IMG/VR virus record: IMGVR_UViG_3300010391_000237
Span: 1-48,681 of that record
From: a virus
Strand: one strand, 5' to 3'
Length of the DNA: 48,681 nucleotides
Shown here: positions 46,047-48,681 of the stretch, piece after piece
How the letters are laid out: every line of letters starts with the position of its first letter
How positions within the stretch are numbered: position 1 is the first letter of the stretch
Notes under the pieces: model-generated
Told to the model about the DNA's origin: nothing
Database searches by the model: none
The model's input: only the letters and a program-made list of their open reading frames with translations
Program-made: the position numbers and the translations under genes

Positions 46047-46208
46047 TTAAAGGCTATCTTCCTCTAATTCCTCCCAATTTTTTCCGTCTATTGTGAACAG
46101 GGATTTTGTGCAATTAATTACCATCATACCTTTGACGTAATTATTCTCATAATCAAACCAGTCAGTAAGGAAAGGTTTTGAATTTTTTGGTATAATCAGA
46201 TATTTCAT
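46047..46208 (-). CDS. Small hypothetical protein (53 aa)
   Basis: The frame begins MKYLIIPKNSKPFLTDWFDY and ends WEELEEDSL. Beta-rich, acidic end. Coupled to the upstream gene by ATGA overlap. Confidence 0.6.
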   Translation of the reverse strand: MKYLIIPKNSKPFLTDWFDYENNYVKGMMVINCTKSLFTIDGKNWEELEEDSL

Positions 46209-46405
46209 TTATAATTTTTAGTTACAATCATAAAGGCTAAATTCCAAGCTATGACTTTTACTACCTTTTCATCCATACCTTTTTTATTACATTCCAACTC
46301 CATTTTTAGCATATCGAACATTTGTTCTCGCCAATAATCGAACTCCTGCCTTCGCAGTTTATCGAAGCGTTCACCGTTACACTTAGGGTAATCTGATATT
46401 TTCAT
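46205..46405 (-). CDS. Small hypothetical helical protein
   Basis: A 66-residue protein, MKISDYPKCNGERFDKLRRQ followed by an amphipathic helix (FDYWREQMFDMLKMELECNK; VVKVIAWNLAFMIVTKNYK). Family unknown. Its leader contains the 11-bp-stem element at 46,434-46,522. Confidence 0.65.
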   Translation of the reverse strand: MKISDYPKCNGERFDKLRRQEFDYWREQMFDMLKMELECNKKGMDEKVVKVIAWNLAFMIVTKNYK

Positions 46406-46433
46406 AATATTTTAGTTAGATAATTAATCGGCT

Positions 46434-46522
46434 AAGTACAATGTTCGATTTATTCCTTTTATTATTCGACATCATTTAGGATATGTCTGGTTATCCTTTT
46501 ATGAGTTGGAGACATTGTACTT
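46434..46522 (-). promoter_or_regulatory. Leader element closed by an 11-bp stem
   Basis: AAGTACAATGT (46,434-46,444) pairs perfectly with ACATTGTACTT (46,512-46,522). Inside, GGATA/TATCC (46,479-46,496) forms a second hairpin. It lies between the 50-residue gene and the 66-residue gene on the same strand. Confidence 0.5.
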
Positions 46523-46538
46523 ATGCGAATAATAGTAA

Positions 46539-46691
46539 TTAAGAGTTACAAATATCACAACCGCAACTCCCTGTTCTTTTAATACCATCGCCAAAAATAT
46601 AATTTCTATCCTTAAAATGTCTTTCCTTAACTTCTTCTTTCAGCCTCTCTATTTCTTTCTCCATTTCCTGCTGTAATTGTTTTAAGTCCAT
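46539..46691 (-). CDS. Small protein with a C-terminal GSCGCDIC motif (50 aa)
   Basis: The frame begins MDLKQLQQEMEKEIERLKEE (coiled-coil helix) and ends RTGSCGCDICNS. The Cys end is shared with the 16-residue peptide at 43,699. One base separates its ATG from the preceding stop. Confidence 0.6.
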   Translation of the reverse strand: MDLKQLQQEMEKEIERLKEEVKERHFKDRNYIFGDGIKRTGSCGCDICNS

Positions 46692-46692
46692 A

Positions 46693-46797
46693 TCAGTCTT
46701 TAAAAATTATTAAACCACACGCTATTATTATTATTAAACCCCACCCCATTAAAAAGAATCCATTTATGCTGTCCATCATTTCAGTACAGTTATCCAT
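46693..46797 (-). CDS. Small membrane peptide (34 aa)
   Basis: MDNCTEMMDSINGFFLMGWG then LIIIIACGLIIFKD: one transmembrane segment with a short outside or inside tail. It fits exactly between two genes. Confidence 0.5.
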   Translation of the reverse strand: MDNCTEMMDSINGFFLMGWGLIIIIACGLIIFKD

Positions 46798-46799
46798 AT

Positions 46800-47363
46800 T
46801 TAAGGGTTAATTTCTTTAATAACTACTTCCCCGAAATTTAGAATTAAGTCCGTGATTTCCTTTCGTGCTTCATTATATCCACACCCCCAACAGTGGTCAC
46901 ATTTTTTTCCATATGTACAGTCTGCCTTTTCAGGTATCTTCCCCAACAGCTCCTCCTTGAGTTCTTTTTTTGCTTCGGCTTTGGCTGAGGCGATTTCGGA
47001 TTCGACAAAATTTTCTATCGCATTGAAATAAAAATTCCCTTTTTTCATTTCTGCAAATTCCGCACCAACTACCATTGCTAATCTCTGCTTCATTGTTTTC
47101 ACATCGGGTGTGTTGTCGGGCTGTTGGGGGAGTTCCAGCATCTTGAATCTGAACGGGTTATCCATCTTCTCGGCCATAAGGTTCACAACCTCTTGATAGT
47201 GGGTGAAAGCCATGCCCATCGCTTTGGCGAACTCGTGGAACGGCTCAACCCATTCGAGTTTCTCCCCCTTCGGCTGTTGGGGCTTCTCGGCTGAGTCTTG
47301 CATGGGGATATAATTACGGCAGTAGCATCCAGACTGTCCATTGTGGCAGTTTTTGCATGGCAT
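46800..47363 (-). CDS. Cys-rich hypothetical protein
   Basis: A 187-residue protein with Cys clusters at both ends: CKNCHNGQSGCYCRNY (residues 3-18) and CTYGKKCDHCWGCGYNEARK (about 150-169), with a helical middle (HEFAKAMGMAFTHYQEVVNL; ESEIASAKAEAKKELKEELL). Bases near 47,080-47,350 are richer in GC than their surroundings, hinting at a mosaic origin. Function unknown; the ends may share one zinc-binding module. Confidence 0.7.
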   Translation of the reverse strand: MPCKNCHNGQSGCYCRNYIPMQDSAEKPQQPKGEKLEWVEPFHEFAKAMGMAFTHYQEVVNLMAEKMDNPFRFKMLELPQQPDNTPDVKTMKQRLAMVVGAEFAEMKKGNFYFNAIENFVESEIASAKAEAKKELKEELLGKIPEKADCTYGKKCDHCWGCGYNEARKEITDLILNFGEVVIKEINP

Positions 47364-47401
47364 GGGATTTTGGGGTTACAAATCAATCAGCCTCGGGTTC
47401 A

Positions 47402-47536
47402 TTAAAAAAGTTTATCAATCAATCTCCAGAACCAGTTAGCCCCCATTAAACAATCATCGCAAAGAGAATGTTTTTTCCTAAACTCAGGTGAATAATAATG
47501 TGTGCCTCCACATCTTTTGCATTTAAAATTCTTCAT
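47402..47536 (-). CDS. Small zinc-ribbon protein (44 aa)
   Basis: The frame begins MKNFKCKRCGGTHYYSPEFR and continues KKHSLCDDCLMGANWFWRLI. Clean CxxC(n)CxxC ribbon. Start codon follows TTAATTGAAAAACCT. Confidence 0.6.
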   Translation of the reverse strand: MKNFKCKRCGGTHYYSPEFRKKHSLCDDCLMGANWFWRLIDKLF

Positions 47537-47547
47537 AGGTTTTTCAA

Positions 47548-47745
47548 TTAAGGATGGCAATCAGCCTCGGGTTCCGATTCCATATTAATAATTCTCAGAG
47601 GCATTTCGACATAATTATCTTGCCAGAACTTCCACCATTTCTTGAATTTATGGACTTTTGCGTATAGCTCCATTGATTCCACATCACCCCAAACATTTTT
47701 AGGAGGCTCTGGAAGCTCGACAGTTATGATAAGTTTATCTTTCAT
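47548..47745 (-). CDS. Hypothetical protein
   Basis: A 65-residue protein (MKDKLIITVELPEPPKNVWG; HKFKKWWKFWQDNYVEMPLR). Trp-rich and basic in the middle. No recognised family. The leader AATTGAAAAACCT is identical to that of the neighbouring zinc-ribbon gene. Confidence 0.65.
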   Translation of the reverse strand: MKDKLIITVELPEPPKNVWGDVESMELYAKVHKFKKWWKFWQDNYVEMPLRIINMESEPEADCHP

Positions 47746-47785
47746 AGGTTTTTCAATTAAGGATTAGGAGTCTCAATTAAGTTCT

Positions 47786-48181
47786 TTAATCATTTAATAA
47801 ATTATCTGTTAATTCTTTATAGTGAAGTTCTAATTTTTTTAAATCCTCAACTGTGAATTTAACTGTAGTATTAGCTGTTTCTTCCAGTTCTCTTATCCAC
47901 GTCTCTCCGTATTTCTCAAGCATAAACAGGGCATAAGCCGATGCGTTACCTCCTAGGTTTATATTGCAGTGGAAACATTGCGGATGTACATTTTCTGCTA
48001 TGAACCTGCAAGCATTTCCCCTCCCCGCAGGTACGAAGTGCCCAGCTTGCATTTCTTTCCAGTGCTTAGTTGTAGAACAGGAACAGCACTTAACAAATCC
48101 ATCTTTATCAGCATATTTCTGACGTATATACCTGCTCATTACTGACCAAGTTTTCTTTTTTTGTATTGTTAGTTTTGACAT
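47786..48181 (-). CDS. ninG: NinG/Rap-like recombination nuclease
   Basis: A 131-residue protein with the NinG layout: VKCCSCSTTKHWKEMQAGHFVPAGRGNACRF (zinc Cys pair, then the His of the HNH-like core), ENVHPQCFHCNINLGGNASAYALFMLEKYG, and a helical C-terminal (DLKKLELHYKELTDNLLND). NinG/Rap is a structure-specific endonuclease that helps resolve recombination intermediates. It is slightly shorter than lambda NinG, lacking part of the N-terminus. It is next to the protein phosphatase, as in the lambda nin region. Confidence 0.88.
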   Translation of the reverse strand: MSKLTIQKKKTWSVMSRYIRQKYADKDGFVKCCSCSTTKHWKEMQAGHFVPAGRGNACRFIAENVHPQCFHCNINLGGNASAYALFMLEKYGETWIRELEETANTTVKFTVEDLKKLELHYKELTDNLLND

Positions 48182-48186
48182 TTATT

Positions 48187-48681
48187 TTAGTTACGGCCCT
48201 TACATTCTGGGTACAAAGTAGATACTTTATCTGACTGCCAGACTTCTTTAGTATCGACATCCATCAAGCTCAATTTTCCTCCCCATCCAGCCCCCGTATC
48301 CATCAATATGATATTGTTTCTTATAATAGGCTTATCTGTGTATCTTTCGGTTGTGGTGTGACCTAAATAAATCTCTTTGAATCTATGTTCTGTTATATTC
48401 AGCCCTCTCAGAACCGCATCAGCGGTGTTTCTGTCCCAAGAGAGTTCTTCTACCGTGGCAGAGTATATATCTGTGTATAAAGGTATCCCGCCGTGTACAA
48501 AACATCTGTTCTCTGAGTCTATGTAATATGGTAACGCTTTTTTGAAGAAATCTCTGTGCTTAATCATCAGTGGCTTAGGATTTACCTTAGCGTCTTTCAG
48601 GTAAGCGGCTATGGTTGCTTTACCTCCCTGCTCTGTCCAGATAATCGGGCGTAAACCTAGCCTTAGCCAGTCCCAGAGCCA
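48187..48681 (-). CDS. Lambda-type Ser/Thr protein phosphatase, C-terminal extein (continues at position 1212-1)
   Basis: This is the downstream half of the phosphatase that begins at 1212. Reading leftward from 48,681 it gives WLWDWLRLGLRP and then continues in frame past an internal Met at 48,567 to the stop at 48,187. It carries the remaining family motifs: FVHGGIP (metal-binding His) and YLGHTTTE (GH motif), then MDTGAGWGG near the end. Taken alone it would be misread as a 126-residue protein starting at 48,567; closing the circle shows that start is internal. It lies six bases from the NinG-like gene. Confidence 0.9.
   Translation of the reverse strand, partial: WLWDWLRLGLRPIIWTEQGGKATIAAYLKDAKVNPKPLMIKHRDFFKKALPYYIDSENRCFVHGGIPLYTDIYSATVEELSWDRNTADAVLRGLNITEHRFKEIYLGHTTTERYTDKPIIRNNIILMDTGAGWGGKLSLMDVDTKEVWQSDKVSTLYPECKGRN
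48625..48681. repeat. 57-bp terminal direct repeat, right copy
   Basis: Exact copy of bases 1-57. It falls inside the phosphatase coding sequence, which argues against a packaging-end repeat placed between genes. Confidence 0.9.

Noticed and set aside
45631-46050. 139-codon plus-strand ORF
   Set aside because: Antisense to two well-packed zinc-ribbon genes with proper starts and spacing.

Overview
The window is one complete, circularly closed phage genome. Its first 57 bases recur exactly as its last 57 bases, so the unit length is about 48,624 bp, and one gene reads across the join. Virion genes cover terminase, portal, scaffold, capsid, tail and fibres. I see no contractile sheath, no long tape measure and no integrase. 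A portal followed by an adaptor, a nozzle-like propeller protein and two very large internal-type proteins suggests a lytic, short-tailed (podovirus-like) phage. The DNA is AT-rich. Almost no start codon has a Shine-Dalgarno sequence; starts instead follow a TTAAC/TAACCAA-type motif. That, with the style of several proteins, points to a host outside the Proteobacteria and Bacillota (Bacteroidota or Patescibacteria are guesses, not demonstrated). Promoters are nevertheless sigma70-like (TTGACT/TTGCTT, 16-18 bp, TATAAT).

Layout. Positions 1-10,315 and 42,641-48,681 are one leftward early block spanning the circular join. It holds a lambda-type protein phosphatase split by an intein, a NinG-like nuclease, an AEP primase-helicase, a HIRAN/PD-(D/E)XK nuclease, an SSB-like protein, an HNH homing endonuclease, a lipoprotein with a lysozyme-like domain, and many small Cys-rich or unknown proteins. 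Several of these genes follow leaders with strong predicted RNA structure. Positions 10,316-11,302 form a mostly non-coding divergence region bounded by 32-bp direct repeats. From 11,303 rightward come small genes and a replication-protein-like gene. A leftward islet of tiny genes (12,843-14,307) follows. The rightward late block then runs from about 14.5 to 42.6 kb: a possible cyclic-nucleotide sponge, TerL, portal, scaffold, two decoration-like paralogues, capsid, fibres, adaptor, nozzle, internal virion proteins, a C39-like protein, a second phosphoesterase and holin-like proteins. It ends at a bidirectional terminator at 42.6 kb facing the leftward block.

Most notable: (1) a hidden intein in the GNHD motif of the phosphatase, in a gene that only becomes visible when the circle is closed; (2) two near-identical leftward promoters whose geometry predicts leaderless mRNAs; (3) a 35-nt exact repeat linking the primase start region to a non-coding region that also contains interlocked inverted repeats; (4) three genes with single in-frame stop codons followed by convincing coding continuation, and a fourth with an apparent one-base frameshift; (5) several highly structured leaders and a roughly 460-nt candidate RNA or origin region. 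All functional statements are from reading the sequence; no database search was possible.
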